From Prochlorococcus marinus CUG1435 (GTDB lineage Bacteria; Cyanobacteriota; Cyanobacteriia; PCC-6307; Cyanobiaceae), in contig JAEPLP010000001.1 of the NCBI GenBank assembly GCA_017644375.1, forward strand, positions 620,001 to 684,000: a stretch of 64,000 nucleotides of DNA, given 5' to 3'. Below the pieces are notes generated by a model. It was not told the origin of the DNA. It saw only the letters and a list, made by a program, of their open reading frames with translations, and made no database searches. This document shows, in pieces, positions 11,052 through 21,051 of this stretch (position 1 is its first letter; each line of letters opens with the position of its first letter). The position numbers and the translations under genes are program-made.

Positions 11052-12111
11052 AGAATTTAACTTTAAATCGTTATTAATATTAAATACTTTTGCTTTAATA
11101 GTTACTTCCTTTTTTTTTAAAAATTTTATTTTTATAGGAGTTTATACGTTATTTTTCTTTATTTCTTTATTCACAACAAAAAATGGTCTAAAGATAATCA
11201 AAAAATTAAATCTACTCCAAAATATTAGAACTGAAGGTCCTGCTAATCACTTTAGAAAAAGTGATACCCCAACAATGGGAGGAGTTTTCATGATTATCCC
11301 TCTTTTGATTTTTCTTTTAATAATTACTATCAATTTAGGTTCCCTAAAATTATTTCTTTTATTACTTACTATTTTTGGCTTTTTTATTACAGGCTTTTTA
11401 GATGATTATATAAGTATTAAAAACAAAAAAAACACCGGTTTAAAAACAAAAGAAAAATTTATACTTCAAAGTATCATCTCAATAATTTTTATATCTTTAG
11501 CCTATGAAAAAGATTTAATAAATCCACTTATCTCAGTATCTGAGTCCTGGGGAATAAACATGAATATTTTCATATTGCCCATTTCTTTTTTAGTTCTAGT
11601 TGGTATGAGTAATTCAGTTAATTTAACTGATGGATTAGATGGATTAGCAGCTGGGTGTAGTGGAATTGTTTTTTATGGATTAGGAACAGAAATTTTAATG
11701 AAGAATCAACAAGAGCTTATTATTTTCAGTATTTTATGTTATTCAATGTCAGGAATATGTTTAGGATTTCTCAAATACAATAGTTTTCCTGCAAAAATAT
11801 TTATGGGTGACACAGGATCTTTAAGTATTGGTGCAATTTTAGGCTCTATAGCACTATTAACTAATAGCGTTTTTACCTTATCTATTTTTTCTGGAATCTT
11901 CATTGTTGAATCTTTATCAGTAATGATTCAAGTAGGGTTTTTTAAAATTACAAAAAAATTATTTCACAAAGGAAAACGTATTTTTTTAATGGCACCACTA
12001 CACCACCATTTTGAACTAAAAGGAGTTAAAGAAAAAAAAATAGTTGAAAATTCTTGGAAAATCAACATTTTACTTGTAATTTTAGGTATAGTTTTAAAAG
12101 TCAATCTCTAA
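11035..12111 (+). CDS. mraY: Phospho-N-acetylmuramoyl-pentapeptide transferase
   Basis: Membrane enzyme that transfers phospho-MurNAc-pentapeptide to undecaprenyl phosphate, forming lipid I. The 358-aa protein has about ten membrane segments and the key acidic clusters: FLDDYISIKNK, NLTDGLDGLAAG and MGDTGSLSIGA, plus the C-terminal HHHFELKG. It is away from murB/murC (43996-46314), so the dcw cluster is dispersed. Its start overlaps the DUF3134 gene. Confidence 0.96.
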   Translation: MIGKIKEFNFKSLLILNTFALIVTSFFFKNFIFIGVYTLFFFISLFTTKNGLKIIKKLNLLQNIRTEGPANHFRKSDTPTMGGVFMIIPLLIFLLIITINLGSLKLFLLLLTIFGFFITGFLDDYISIKNKKNTGLKTKEKFILQSIISIIFISLAYEKDLINPLISVSESWGINMNIFILPISFLVLVGMSNSVNLTDGLDGLAAGCSGIVFYGLGTEILMKNQQELIIFSILCYSMSGICLGFLKYNSFPAKIFMGDTGSLSIGAILGSIALLTNSVFTLSIFSGIFIVESLSVMIQVGFFKITKKLFHKGKRIFLMAPLHHHFELKGVKEKKIVENSWKINILLVILGIVLKVNL

Positions 12112-12122
12112 GAAAATTTGTT

Positions 12123-12368
12123 ATGAGTTTTTTTACATGGAAAGATAACGGATTAACAAGTGACTGTTCAAGCCTTGATGCAATGGCATCTAGATTTGAA
12201 GAAACTGCAAACTTGATGAAGAAACTATCTAAAAAAGGATTTAAACTAAAGAAAACAAATAGCAATCAACTAATTCTTCACCCTGACCCTAAAGTATTTG
12301 ATCAATGGGGTTTTATAAGTGAAGAACTTCCTTTTAAACAACTATGTTTGATATCAGACGAAGAATAA
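12123..12368 (+). CDS. Small conserved-looking protein, unknown function
   Basis: An 81-aa soluble protein starting at ATG 12123 (MSFFTWKDNGLTSDCSSLDA); the upstream in-frame extension to 12054 only overlaps mraY and looks non-coding. The sequence is mixed helical with basic residues in the middle (KKLSKKGFKLKKT). No family recognised. It follows mraY by 11 bp. Its last 67 bp overlap the 3' end of the SPS-like gene on the opposite strand, an unusually long convergent overlap for this genome. Confidence 0.65.
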   Translation: MSFFTWKDNGLTSDCSSLDAMASRFEETANLMKKLSKKGFKLKKTNSNQLILHPDPKVFDQWGFISEELPFKQLCLISDEE

Positions 12369-13711
12369 CTTTTAAACTTTGATAACTCTTCAGTAAGTAT
12401 TGATAAATAATTACGTACATGAGTATTCCAACTAAAATGCCTATTTACGCCCTCAATTCCATTTCTGCTCCATAATTTCCACTGATCATTATTAGAAATT
12501 CCTTTTTCAAGAATAAGTTTCAATTTATTAATATCATTAACATCTACTAAGAGTCCATTTTCACATTTCGACCGAATTTCCTTAGGACCACCATCGTCTG
12601 TTGATATTATTGGCAATCCACATGAAGAAGCTTCAAGAAGTGTTAAACCAAAAGGCTCCGTTAAAGCTGGATTAACAAATACACCTCCCCTGCTCGCAGC
12701 CCATCGATATATAGCAGGAATCTGACTTGGAAGATGCTTTTTTGGATAAGCTACCTTTCCGTACAAATTATATTTATCAATCGTTTCGAAAATATTATGA
12801 AATACCTCTTTTTGTTGAGGATCAAGTTTTGAAGTGCTATCTCGACAACCTAAAATCAAAATTAAATTAGTCTTCCGTTTTAATTTTTCAGATCTTCCAT
12901 ATGCCTCAATCAAAGAAGGAATATTTTTTCTTCGCACAGCTCTAGAAATAGTCAACAATGGCGGTTTTGAAGAATCTTTCAAAAAAGGTTTCATCATATT
13001 GTCAGTTTCAGCGGTCTCTGTTGTCGAATAAATATGATGAAACTTGTTATGATCAACTCCGGGAGGGATCACTCTAGCTTTGTGAGGTGAAAAAGAAGAA
13101 TATTGGGAATATTGATAAACTGACTCTTGATTAGTACTGGTTACGATAATATCTGCGGACTTTAAAACTTTTTCTTCTGCATCAATTCTTGTACTTATAG
13201 AATAAAGTTTCTCTATTTGATTAGTTTTTAAACCAGTTTCAAGCAATTTCCTCTTTTTTTCTCTTCCTAAAGAATGACCAGTAAAAATAAGTGGAATATT
13301 TAAAGATTTACTTAGTTGAACGCCTACATATCCAGCGTCTGCATAATGTGCATGTATAAAATCAGGCTTTTTATTTTTTTTATAAAAAGAAATAAGGCTT
13401 TCAGTTAAATGATCTAAATGTGGCCAAAGCAATTCCTTTCTTAAATATTTATTAGGTCCAAATTTAAATCTTAAAATTCTAACTCCAGGTTCTACAAATT
13501 CTTCTTCTTGTGAATAATCATCGTCTACTTTAGAGTCGTTGATTAAACGAGTAACTAAATCTACTTGGTCAACATCTGAAGTATTAGCCAGACTTTTAAC
13601 TAATTCTAATACGTATTGTGTTTGCCCACCTGTATCAGCATCCCTACCTAATTCAAGATTTCTAGAACGTATAAGACCATGTAAATGTAAATGTAAAAAT
13701 TTAAACCTCAT
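12302..13711 (-). CDS. Sucrose-phosphate synthase-like glycosyltransferase (GT4)
   Basis: Probably makes sucrose-6-phosphate from a nucleotide-glucose and fructose-6-phosphate, for osmoprotection or carbon overflow. The N-terminal signature HGLIRSRNLELGRDADTGGQ is characteristic of SPS. Further GT4 features are TGHSLGREKK, the ISRAVRRKNIPSLIEAYG strand-helix and the donor-binding stretch NPALTEPFGLTLLEASSCG. At 469 aa it is a glycosyltransferase-only form without the C-terminal phosphatase-like domain of many cyanobacterial SPS proteins. A strong Shine-Dalgarno (ggagg) sits about 10 bp before the start. Sucrose synthase-like activity cannot be excluded. Confidence 0.85.
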   Translation of the reverse strand: MRFKFLHLHLHGLIRSRNLELGRDADTGGQTQYVLELVKSLANTSDVDQVDLVTRLINDSKVDDDYSQEEEFVEPGVRILRFKFGPNKYLRKELLWPHLDHLTESLISFYKKNKKPDFIHAHYADAGYVGVQLSKSLNIPLIFTGHSLGREKKRKLLETGLKTNQIEKLYSISTRIDAEEKVLKSADIIVTSTNQESVYQYSQYSSFSPHKARVIPPGVDHNKFHHIYSTTETAETDNMMKPFLKDSSKPPLLTISRAVRRKNIPSLIEAYGRSEKLKRKTNLILILGCRDSTSKLDPQQKEVFHNIFETIDKYNLYGKVAYPKKHLPSQIPAIYRWAASRGGVFVNPALTEPFGLTLLEASSCGLPIISTDDGGPKEIRSKCENGLLVDVNDINKLKLILEKGISNNDQWKLWSRNGIEGVNRHFSWNTHVRNYLSILTEELSKFKSYSSSDIKHSCLKGSSSLIKPH

Positions 13712-13824
13712 TCAGCAAATCCTCCGATCAACGGCCTTTAATACAAATAAGCTGAATTTCCTGAGAAAATATTAAGAAAGCATTATGATTTTAGATTTTT
13801 TTAATACAAAAATTTTTTAAAAAG

Positions 13825-13874
13825 CAGTAACAGACTAATCTTATAGCCCTCTAGTTAAGACTTTCGCGTTACTG
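13825..13874. other. Nested inverted repeat in uvrA-SPS intergenic region
   Basis: In the 201-bp gap between uvrA and the SPS-like gene, the 7-bp arms CAGTAAC (13825-13831) and GTTACTG (13868-13874) are perfectly complementary. They enclose a second pair, TCTTA (13839-13843) and TAAGA (13856-13860). The nesting could fold into a stem with an internal loop. It lacks a terminal U-tract, so it is not a classical terminator. It may be a structured leader of the SPS mRNA, the 3' UTR of uvrA or a small RNA. Confidence 0.35.
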
Positions 13875-13912
13875 AGATAATTGAAAATACAAAGAATTAC
13901 AACAAGTATTTT

Positions 13913-16816
13913 TTACTTTAGAACCTTTTTAAGATATTTTGCTGTATGACTACTAGGATTTTTTGCGACATCCTCAGGAATACCTTCTGCAATAATTTCT
14001 CCTCCTTTATCCCCTCCATCAGGTCCTAAATCGATTATCCAATCCGAACATCTAATAACATCTAAATTATGTTCAATAACAATTACGGAGTTACCTTTAT
14101 CTACCAAACGTTGTATCACATCCATTAATTTGTGAACATCATAAAAACTTAATCCTGTAGTTGGTTCATCAATCAAATATAAAGTTTTTCCAGTAGCCCT
14201 TTTTGATAATTCTGTAGCTAACTTAACTCTTTGAGCCTCTCCACCGGATAATGTGGGAGCTGGTTGACCTAATTTGACATATCCTAAGCCAACATCTACC
14301 AATGTAGATAATCTATCAGCAGCTTGAGGTATAGCAGAGAAAATTTCTGCAGCTTGTTCAACAGTCATCTCTAAAACATCAGATATATTAAAACCTTTAT
14401 ATTTAACTTGAAGTGTTTCCCTATTAAAACGAGCTCCTTTACATACTTCACATTGAACATACACATCAGGTAAAAAATTCATTTCGATAACGTTTACTCC
14501 TTGGCCTTTGCATGCTTCGCATCTTCCTCCTTTCACATTAAAACTAAACTGGCCAGCTTGATAACCCCTTGCTTTGGCTTCAACTGTAGCAGTAAATATC
14601 TGCCTTATGGGGTCAAAAGCACCTGTATAAGTAGCAGGATTTGATCTTGGTGTTCTCCCTATCGGAGATTGATCAATAACGATAACTTTATCAATTGCCT
14701 TTATACCCTTTAACTCTTCTACCCCTTGAGGAAAAGGAACTTTTAAACCTAGAGAATGGCACAATGCAGGGTGAAGCAATTCATTTATCAAAGTACTTTT
14801 CCCACTACCGCTAACACCAGTTACAGAAACTAATCTTCCCAAAGGAAATTCTACAGATATATTCTTTAAATTATTTTTAAAACAATTATTTAGAATTAAA
14901 CTTTTTTTTACAGATGATCTACGTTCTTTTGGGGTCGGAATTGACTTCCTGCCACTGAGATAAGCCCCAGTTAATGATCTCTCAGATTTCAAGACATCTT
15001 GATAGGATCCTTTAGCAATAATTTCGCCACCATAAACCCCTGCCCCTGGGCCAATATCTACTAAATAATCTGCGGATTTCATAGTGTCCTCATCATGTTC
15101 AACGACAACCAAAGTATTTCCCAAGTCTCTTAAGTTTTTTAATGTTTCTAATAATCTGTCATTGTCTCTCTGATGTAAGCCAATACTAGGCTCATCTAAT
15201 ACATATAAAACACCAGTAAGGCCAGCACCTATTTGTGTAGCCAATCTAATACGCTGAGCCTCACCACCAGACAAAGTCATAGCTGGTCTATCTAACGTCA
15301 AATAATCTAAGCCTACATTAATTAAAAACTTCAAACGTAAACGAATCTCTTTTAAAACCAACTCACCTATTTGCTTTTGTTTTTCTGATAAAGATATATT
15401 TTCCTTATTAGGCTTAGCTAATCCCATAAGTCGTTCGACATGAATTAATGTATCAGAAACGCTTATAGAGGTTAAATCAGTTATGTTAAACGGACCAAGT
15501 TTGACTGCTAAAGCCTCAGGTCTTAATCTTTTTCCCGAACATGTCTTACAAGGTACTAATTCTAAATATTTTTCTAACTTTTGTTTAACTGATTCTCCAT
15601 TAGCTTCATTCAATTGCCTTTCTAATATCGGTAAAATCCCTTCAAAAGGTCTTTCAAAACCGCTTGAAGTTTTAAAACGACTATCAGCTTGAATTAAAAT
15701 TGGTTTATCTGATCCCGACAATAAAACTTTTTTTTGCAAATCACTTAAATCTTTCCAAGGAGTTTTTAATTCAAAACCATAAGCTTGTCCCACTGAATAA
15801 AGTAAAGAAAAATAATAAGTATTATCTTTTTCACTCCAAGGAGCTATTGCAGCATAAACAGGTAATGTTTTATCTGGTATAACTCTATCCGCAGTAAATT
15901 TTTTTAAATAACCAATCCCATGACAATCTGGACAAGCCCCGTATGGGCTATTAAAAGAAAATAATCTAGGAGAAAGTTCCTCAACAATAGAGCCATGTAC
16001 AGGACATGCATAATTTTCTGAGTAAAGTTTTTCTCTTTCTAAGTTAGAAGGTAAGTTTTCTCCTTTTTTTGGAACAACTTCTACTATTGCCAAGCCATCG
16101 CCTCTTTTGAGGCAAGTTTGCAAAGAATCACTCAATCTTTCTTGTATTCCCTCTCTTGCAATTAATCTATCAACTACTACTTCAATATTATGAATTTGAT
16201 TTTTATCTAATTCTATACTATCTGCAAGTTCTCTTACCTCCCCGTTGATTCTTACCCGGGCGAAGCCCTCAGCAGCTAGTCCACTAATTAATTTTGTATG
16301 AGTTCCTTTCTTCCCTCTTACAACAGGAGCCAACAATTGGTACCTTGTTCCTTCTGGCAATAAAAGAATTTGATCAACCATTTCGTCAATTGTTTGAGGG
16401 GCAATAGGAATACCACAGTGATGGCAATGCGGCTCACCAGCACGACCAAACAACAATCTTAAATAATCTTGTATCTCTGTTACTGTTCCAACTGTTGAAC
16501 GAGGATTATGACTTGTAGATTTTTGATCTATTGAAATAGCAGGTGATAAACCCTCAATATTGTCGACATCTGGTTTATCTACTTGACCCAAAAATTGTCT
16601 TGCATATGCCGAAAGACTCTCAACATATCTTCTTTGACCTTCAGCAAAAATTGTATCAAAAGCTAAAGAACTTTTTCCACTTCCGCTTACACCTGTAAAG
16701 ACTATAAATTTATTTCTAGGTAAGGAAAGATCAATATTTTTTAAATTATGCTGGCGTGCTCCTCTAATAATGATTGAATTATCTTCTTCAAAACTATTAT
16801 TGATTTTTTTAACCAT
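13913..16816 (-). CDS. uvrA: Excinuclease ABC subunit A
   Basis: Damage-recognition ATPase of nucleotide excision repair; loads UvrB on DNA. The 967-aa protein has two ABC modules: Walker A FTGVSGSGKSSLAFD near residue 40 and SVTGVSGSGKSTLINELL near 660, each followed by a zinc element and by signature blocks LSGGEAQRIRLATQIG and LSGGEAQRVKLATELS. The zinc cysteines CEACKGQG and CEVCKGARF are visible. It lies 53 bp downstream of recN on the same strand, giving a small DNA-repair operon. Confidence 0.98.
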   Translation of the reverse strand: MVKKINNSFEEDNSIIIRGARQHNLKNIDLSLPRNKFIVFTGVSGSGKSSLAFDTIFAEGQRRYVESLSAYARQFLGQVDKPDVDNIEGLSPAISIDQKSTSHNPRSTVGTVTEIQDYLRLLFGRAGEPHCHHCGIPIAPQTIDEMVDQILLLPEGTRYQLLAPVVRGKKGTHTKLISGLAAEGFARVRINGEVRELADSIELDKNQIHNIEVVVDRLIAREGIQERLSDSLQTCLKRGDGLAIVEVVPKKGENLPSNLEREKLYSENYACPVHGSIVEELSPRLFSFNSPYGACPDCHGIGYLKKFTADRVIPDKTLPVYAAIAPWSEKDNTYYFSLLYSVGQAYGFELKTPWKDLSDLQKKVLLSGSDKPILIQADSRFKTSSGFERPFEGILPILERQLNEANGESVKQKLEKYLELVPCKTCSGKRLRPEALAVKLGPFNITDLTSISVSDTLIHVERLMGLAKPNKENISLSEKQKQIGELVLKEIRLRLKFLINVGLDYLTLDRPAMTLSGGEAQRIRLATQIGAGLTGVLYVLDEPSIGLHQRDNDRLLETLKNLRDLGNTLVVVEHDEDTMKSADYLVDIGPGAGVYGGEIIAKGSYQDVLKSERSLTGAYLSGRKSIPTPKERRSSVKKSLILNNCFKNNLKNISVEFPLGRLVSVTGVSGSGKSTLINELLHPALCHSLGLKVPFPQGVEELKGIKAIDKVIVIDQSPIGRTPRSNPATYTGAFDPIRQIFTATVEAKARGYQAGQFSFNVKGGRCEACKGQGVNVIEMNFLPDVYVQCEVCKGARFNRETLQVKYKGFNISDVLEMTVEQAAEIFSAIPQAADRLSTLVDVGLGYVKLGQPAPTLSGGEAQRVKLATELSKRATGKTLYLIDEPTTGLSFYDVHKLMDVIQRLVDKGNSVIVIEHNLDVIRCSDWIIDLGPDGGDKGGEIIAEGIPEDVAKNPSSHTAKYLKKVLK

Positions 16817-16869
16817 GTTTAAATCTATTTTTGATTTAAAAAGGCTATTATAATGGAATTTTTTTTATT

Positions 16870-18546
16870 TTACGCCGCTGTCCTATCAAGAAGTCTAGAA
16901 GCGTAATCATTTGCTTCTCCAAAACCTCCCCCAATGAGCTCTACTAACTCATTTTTTCTTTGTTTTTTTGTAGTCAACTTTGATATTGAAGTATAAGTTT
17001 TTCCATTGATTACATTTTTTTTCACTTTAAAATGAACAATACCTTCAGCAGCTAAAAATGGCTGATGTGTAATACATAAAACCTGTTGATCTTGGGAAAT
17101 TTCTCTTATTAATTTAACCAAAGAAAATAAAGATTTACCACTTAAACCACTATCAATTTCATCTAAAAAGAAAGTATTTGGTTTTTTAGAAATACTAGAT
17201 TTGATTGCTAATAAAAATCTTGACATTTCTCCACCAGAAATAACATCTGATAAAGGAGCAAGCTTCTGATCAGGATTGGCCGAAAACAAAAAATTTATAT
17301 TGTCAATTCCATCGCCAGAAGGCTTACTTTCAGAAAATTGAATTGAAAAATTAGCATTTTCTAAACCTAAATTGCTTAACATATTCTTTACTGAATTTTG
17401 AAATTGTTTAGCAATTTTTTTTCTTTCACTTGATTGAATAAAAAATAAAGAATTTAGATTACTTTGTAAATTTTCAATTTGAGCTTTTATCTTGCAAATC
17501 TCTTTATCTTGATCATTTTGTTGAAAATATGTTCTTAATTGATCTCGCTTTTCAATTAATTGAGGTAGCTCCAATGAAAGAGTTCTCTCCAAATTTTTTA
17601 AAAAAAATAATCTTTTTTGTATTTCTGAAAGGTTAGATTCATTATTATCTAAGTCTTGTATATATGAGTTTAAAGAGAAAATTAAATCTTCAACAGAAGT
17701 TTGGATATCTAATAAATTTTCTCTAAAGTTTTGAATTTTTAAATCGAAATCTGCTATTTTATTTAAATTTTTTATAGATTGGTTTATTAAAGAAGCTACT
17801 GATGGTTGATCATGCCTGAAATTATTTAAATTTTCTAAAGAAGATTGAACTGAATTGTGTATTTCAAGATTATTTACAAGTTTATTTTCTAGTAACTCTA
17901 ATTCTAGGATTTCCTGGCCGGATTCTAAATTAGCTTCCTCTAAAGTTTGCAATATTTGCTTAGTTAATAAGTTATTTTCTTCTTGCTTCTTAGAGGATTC
18001 TATTTTTTCATTCATTAAACCCTTTAAAACCTGACTTTCATCCCATAAATTTTTAATCTTTACACTTGTATCTCTCAATTCTTGCGAACATAGATCATCA
18101 ATAATTAATCTTCTCTTGTCTTGAGAATCGAATATAAAAGTATCTGATTGTCCTGCGAAATCTATTAATAATAAGCGAAGTTCTTCTAATAATTTTTTAT
18201 TAATTAATAATTCGTTGAGGCTAAATTTAGATAAAACTTTATTATTTTTTTTATAGGATATTCTTTTGATTTTTAAAACAGAATTGCTTTGAAAACCATT
18301 ACTAATTAGCCAGTTATTGATTTGCAAAGAACAAGAAAATTTTGCCTCGATAGAACAATGATGTTTTCCTGGACGTATTAAGTGCTTTAAAGGTATATTA
18401 GTTCCACCAAATAAAACATTTAAGGAATCTAAAATTAGTGATTTCCCCGAACCAGAATCCCCAGTAATGATGTTCAAACCTTTTTCGAAATTAATTTCTA
18501 TAATCTCTATTAAGGCAATGTTCTCTATTTTTAATTGTATAAGCAT
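16870..18546 (-). CDS. recN: DNA repair protein RecN
   Basis: SMC-like ATPase of double-strand-break repair. The 558-aa protein has an N-terminal Walker A (IITGDSGSGKSLILDSLNVLFG), a long central region rich in Leu/Asn/Glu/Lys consistent with coiled coils, and a C-terminal SGGEMSRFLLAIKS signature with the Walker B segment TFFLDEIDSGLSG. Both ATPase halves are intact. It precedes uvrA on the same strand and is divergent from the ABC1 kinase, with 68 AT-rich bp between starts. Confidence 0.96.
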   Translation of the reverse strand: MLIQLKIENIALIEIIEINFEKGLNIITGDSGSGKSLILDSLNVLFGGTNIPLKHLIRPGKHHCSIEAKFSCSLQINNWLISNGFQSNSVLKIKRISYKKNNKVLSKFSLNELLINKKLLEELRLLLIDFAGQSDTFIFDSQDKRRLIIDDLCSQELRDTSVKIKNLWDESQVLKGLMNEKIESSKKQEENNLLTKQILQTLEEANLESGQEILELELLENKLVNNLEIHNSVQSSLENLNNFRHDQPSVASLINQSIKNLNKIADFDLKIQNFRENLLDIQTSVEDLIFSLNSYIQDLDNNESNLSEIQKRLFFLKNLERTLSLELPQLIEKRDQLRTYFQQNDQDKEICKIKAQIENLQSNLNSLFFIQSSERKKIAKQFQNSVKNMLSNLGLENANFSIQFSESKPSGDGIDNINFLFSANPDQKLAPLSDVISGGEMSRFLLAIKSSISKKPNTFFLDEIDSGLSGKSLFSLVKLIREISQDQQVLCITHQPFLAAEGIVHFKVKKNVINGKTYTSISKLTTKKQRKNELVELIGGGFGEANDYASRLLDRTAA

Positions 18547-18614
18547 GATAAATCTTCCATATAAAAAAAATAACTTCTTTTTAAAAAAAATAAAGGTTTT
18601 AAATAAATAAAGAC

Positions 18615-20471
18615 ATGAAAGAAGACTTTACTGATTTTATTGAGGTGTCTGGGCTGTTGGATTATGATCCAGAAACAATATCTAAAATTTACAAAAGGAA
18701 CCCAAAAAGACTTTTAAAAAGACTTTGGCAAACACTCATCCCTATTTTTGCTTATTTATTTTCTGTCGGCTGGGATAAATTAACAGGAAGATTGAAGAAT
18801 AAAGCGAAGGCAAGATTTAGAGCAAAAGAATTAACAAATCTATTAGTAGAACTTGGACCAGCATTTGTTAAAGCAGGTCAAGCGTTATCAACAAGACCAG
18901 ATATTATTCCAGGGGTTCTTCTGGAAGAATTATCTGAATTGCAAGATCAACTTCCAGGGTTTGATGGAAATAAAGCTATGGAATTAATAGAAGAAGATTT
19001 AGGATCTAAAATAGATAAAATATTTTTAGAAATTGATAAAGAACCAATTTCTGCTGCTTCTTTAGGGCAAGTTCATAAAGCCAAGATTAAGACTGGAGAG
19101 GTTGTAGCAGTTAAAGTTCAAAGACCAGGTTTGAGAGAACAAATAACTCTAGATCTCTACATAGTAAGAAATATTGCTTATTGGCTGAAAAACAATATTG
19201 GATTAATAAGAAGCGATCTTGTTGCATTAATTGATGAATTAGGCAAAAGAGTTTTTGAAGAGATGGATTATTTAAACGAAGCTGAAAATGCAGATAAATT
19301 CAGAAACATGCATAAACATAACCAAATGATTGCTGTACCAAAAATATACAAAGAAATAACATCCAGAAGAGTTTTGACGATGGAATGGATTGAAGGCACA
19401 AAATTAACCAACTTAGATGATGTAAAAAAATTAGGAATTGACCCCGACAAAATGATTGATATAGGCGTGCAATGCAGCTTAGAACAACTTTTAGAACATG
19501 GTTTTTTCCACGCCGACCCACATCCTGGGAATTTATTAGCTTTGAGAGATGGAAGATTATGTTACCTAGATTTTGGAATGATGAGCGAAGTATCCAGAGA
19601 CTCTAGATCCGGTTTAATACAAGCTGTTGTTCATTTAGTAAATAAAAACTTCGATAAATTATCGCAAGATTTTGTAAAATTAGGATTTTTATCAGAAGAA
19701 GTTAATCTTGAACCCATAGTTCCAGCATTTCAAGATGTATTTATTAATGCCGTTGAACAAGGGGTTTCAAAAATGGATTTCAAAAGTGTCACAGACGACA
19801 TGTCTGGAGTTATGTATAAATTTCCTTTCAGATTACCTCCATATTATGCATTAATAATTAGGTCATTATTAACACTAGAAGGAATTGCTTTGAGCGTTGA
19901 CCCTAACTTTAAAATACTAGGTGCAGCTTATCCATATTTTGCAAGAAGATTGATGGAAGACCCTGATCCACAATTGAGAGAAAGTTTAAAAGAAATGCTT
20001 TTCGATAATAAAAAATTTAAGTGGGACCGTTTAGAAGATCTTCTTTCTAATGCTGCAAAGCAAACAAACCTTGATTTGGAAAAACTTTTAGATGAGGTAA
20101 TAAATCTTCTTTTTTCTCCAAATGGAGGATTTCTAAGAAATGAAATAATTGAGAGCTTAACAAATCAAATAGATTTATTTGGTTTAAAAATTCTGAAAAA
20201 TTTAAATAACTTCCTTCCAAGCTCTATTAAATTAAATATTACTAATGAAAATATAAGCTTAAGAGACCTTATAATGTTTATAGAGCCATTTAAAAACTTT
20301 TTAGAGATTATACAAAAAGTCCCTGGCTATTCTATTGATATTTTTCTAAAAAGAGTTCCACGACTTATTAGTGAACCTTATACGAAAGAAATGGGTTTAA
20401 AAATTGCACAAAACTTAACCGAAAAAGGAGTAGTAAGACTTGTGAAGATAGCGGCTGGTGCAAATATCTAA
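18615..20471 (+). CDS. ABC1/UbiB (AarF) family atypical kinase
   Basis: A 618-aa member of the ABC1/ADCK family, which in cyanobacteria and plastids is linked to prenylquinone metabolism and photoprotection. The diagnostic KxGQ-type motif (FVKAGQALSTRPDIIP) is present near residues 90-105, as are the Ala-rich loop (SAASLGQVHKAK), ion-pair lysine (VAVKVQRPG), catalytic loop FFHADPHPGNLLAL and YLDFGMMSE. The C-terminus includes hydrophobic segments that may attach to membrane. Its stop is 1 bp before the next gene's ATG, so the two are likely an operon. Confidence 0.93.
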   Translation: MKEDFTDFIEVSGLLDYDPETISKIYKRNPKRLLKRLWQTLIPIFAYLFSVGWDKLTGRLKNKAKARFRAKELTNLLVELGPAFVKAGQALSTRPDIIPGVLLEELSELQDQLPGFDGNKAMELIEEDLGSKIDKIFLEIDKEPISAASLGQVHKAKIKTGEVVAVKVQRPGLREQITLDLYIVRNIAYWLKNNIGLIRSDLVALIDELGKRVFEEMDYLNEAENADKFRNMHKHNQMIAVPKIYKEITSRRVLTMEWIEGTKLTNLDDVKKLGIDPDKMIDIGVQCSLEQLLEHGFFHADPHPGNLLALRDGRLCYLDFGMMSEVSRDSRSGLIQAVVHLVNKNFDKLSQDFVKLGFLSEEVNLEPIVPAFQDVFINAVEQGVSKMDFKSVTDDMSGVMYKFPFRLPPYYALIIRSLLTLEGIALSVDPNFKILGAAYPYFARRLMEDPDPQLRESLKEMLFDNKKFKWDRLEDLLSNAAKQTNLDLEKLLDEVINLLFSPNGGFLRNEIIESLTNQIDLFGLKILKNLNNFLPSSIKLNITNENISLRDLIMFIEPFKNFLEIIQKVPGYSIDIFLKRVPRLISEPYTKEMGLKIAQNLTEKGVVRLVKIAAGANI

Positions 20472-20472
20472 A

Positions 20473-21045
20473 ATGAAGTTTACTAAGTTTTCAATAATTA
20501 AATTTATTTTAATTTTATTTAGTACTCTATTACTTTTTAATGTTTCAAAAGCTAACTCTGCTGAGGAAATTAAAATTACATACAACATATTTTCAAGGAC
20601 CATTAAAGTAAATTCATTAAAAACTTTTGCGGAAGAAGGTTATGCTACAAAAAAATTAAAAAGAATTTTGAAAGCTACTGGATCTGAAGATAATGAAATT
20701 AGATCAGTATTAAATAAAAAATTTGAAATCCCTATTACCATTGCGAACAAATTAGTATATTCGGAAATAGGAAATATTTTTTTAACAAGACTTTCATCTA
20801 TTATCCACCCTCCCAAAGCAGTTGATGAAAGGACAGGTATGTTAGCTCTCAGAGCAAGTGTAATTCAAGGTATTTATATAGGTAATGGAAAAATAGATCT
20901 CATAAAATTTTTTGAAGGATATCCAACTAAAACTATTATTTTAGATGTCAAAGCTTTGAGCAAAGTTATGAATAAAGTAGAATCGATTTCAGAATTATTA
21001 GACTTTTTCACTAATTCTCCTCTAGAAAAAATTAAAGCAGATTAA
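20473..21045 (+). CDS. Secreted DUF1400-like protein
   Basis: A 190-aa exported protein. Residues 1-28 form a signal peptide (FILILFSTLLLFNVSKANSA). The mature part (FSRTIKVNSLKTFAEEGYAT ... LALRASVIQGIYIGNGKIDLIKFFEGYP) resembles, from memory, DUF1400, found in cyanobacteria alone or in front of an alpha/beta hydrolase domain; no hydrolase domain is present here. I chose ATG 20473 over GTG 20458 because the ABC1 gene ends at 20471. thrC follows 6 bp downstream. Confidence 0.75.
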   Translation: MKFTKFSIIKFILILFSTLLLFNVSKANSAEEIKITYNIFSRTIKVNSLKTFAEEGYATKKLKRILKATGSEDNEIRSVLNKKFEIPITIANKLVYSEIGNIFLTRLSSIIHPPKAVDERTGMLALRASVIQGIYIGNGKIDLIKFFEGYPTKTIILDVKALSKVMNKVESISELLDFFTNSPLEKIKAD

Positions 21046-21051
21046 ACGGCC

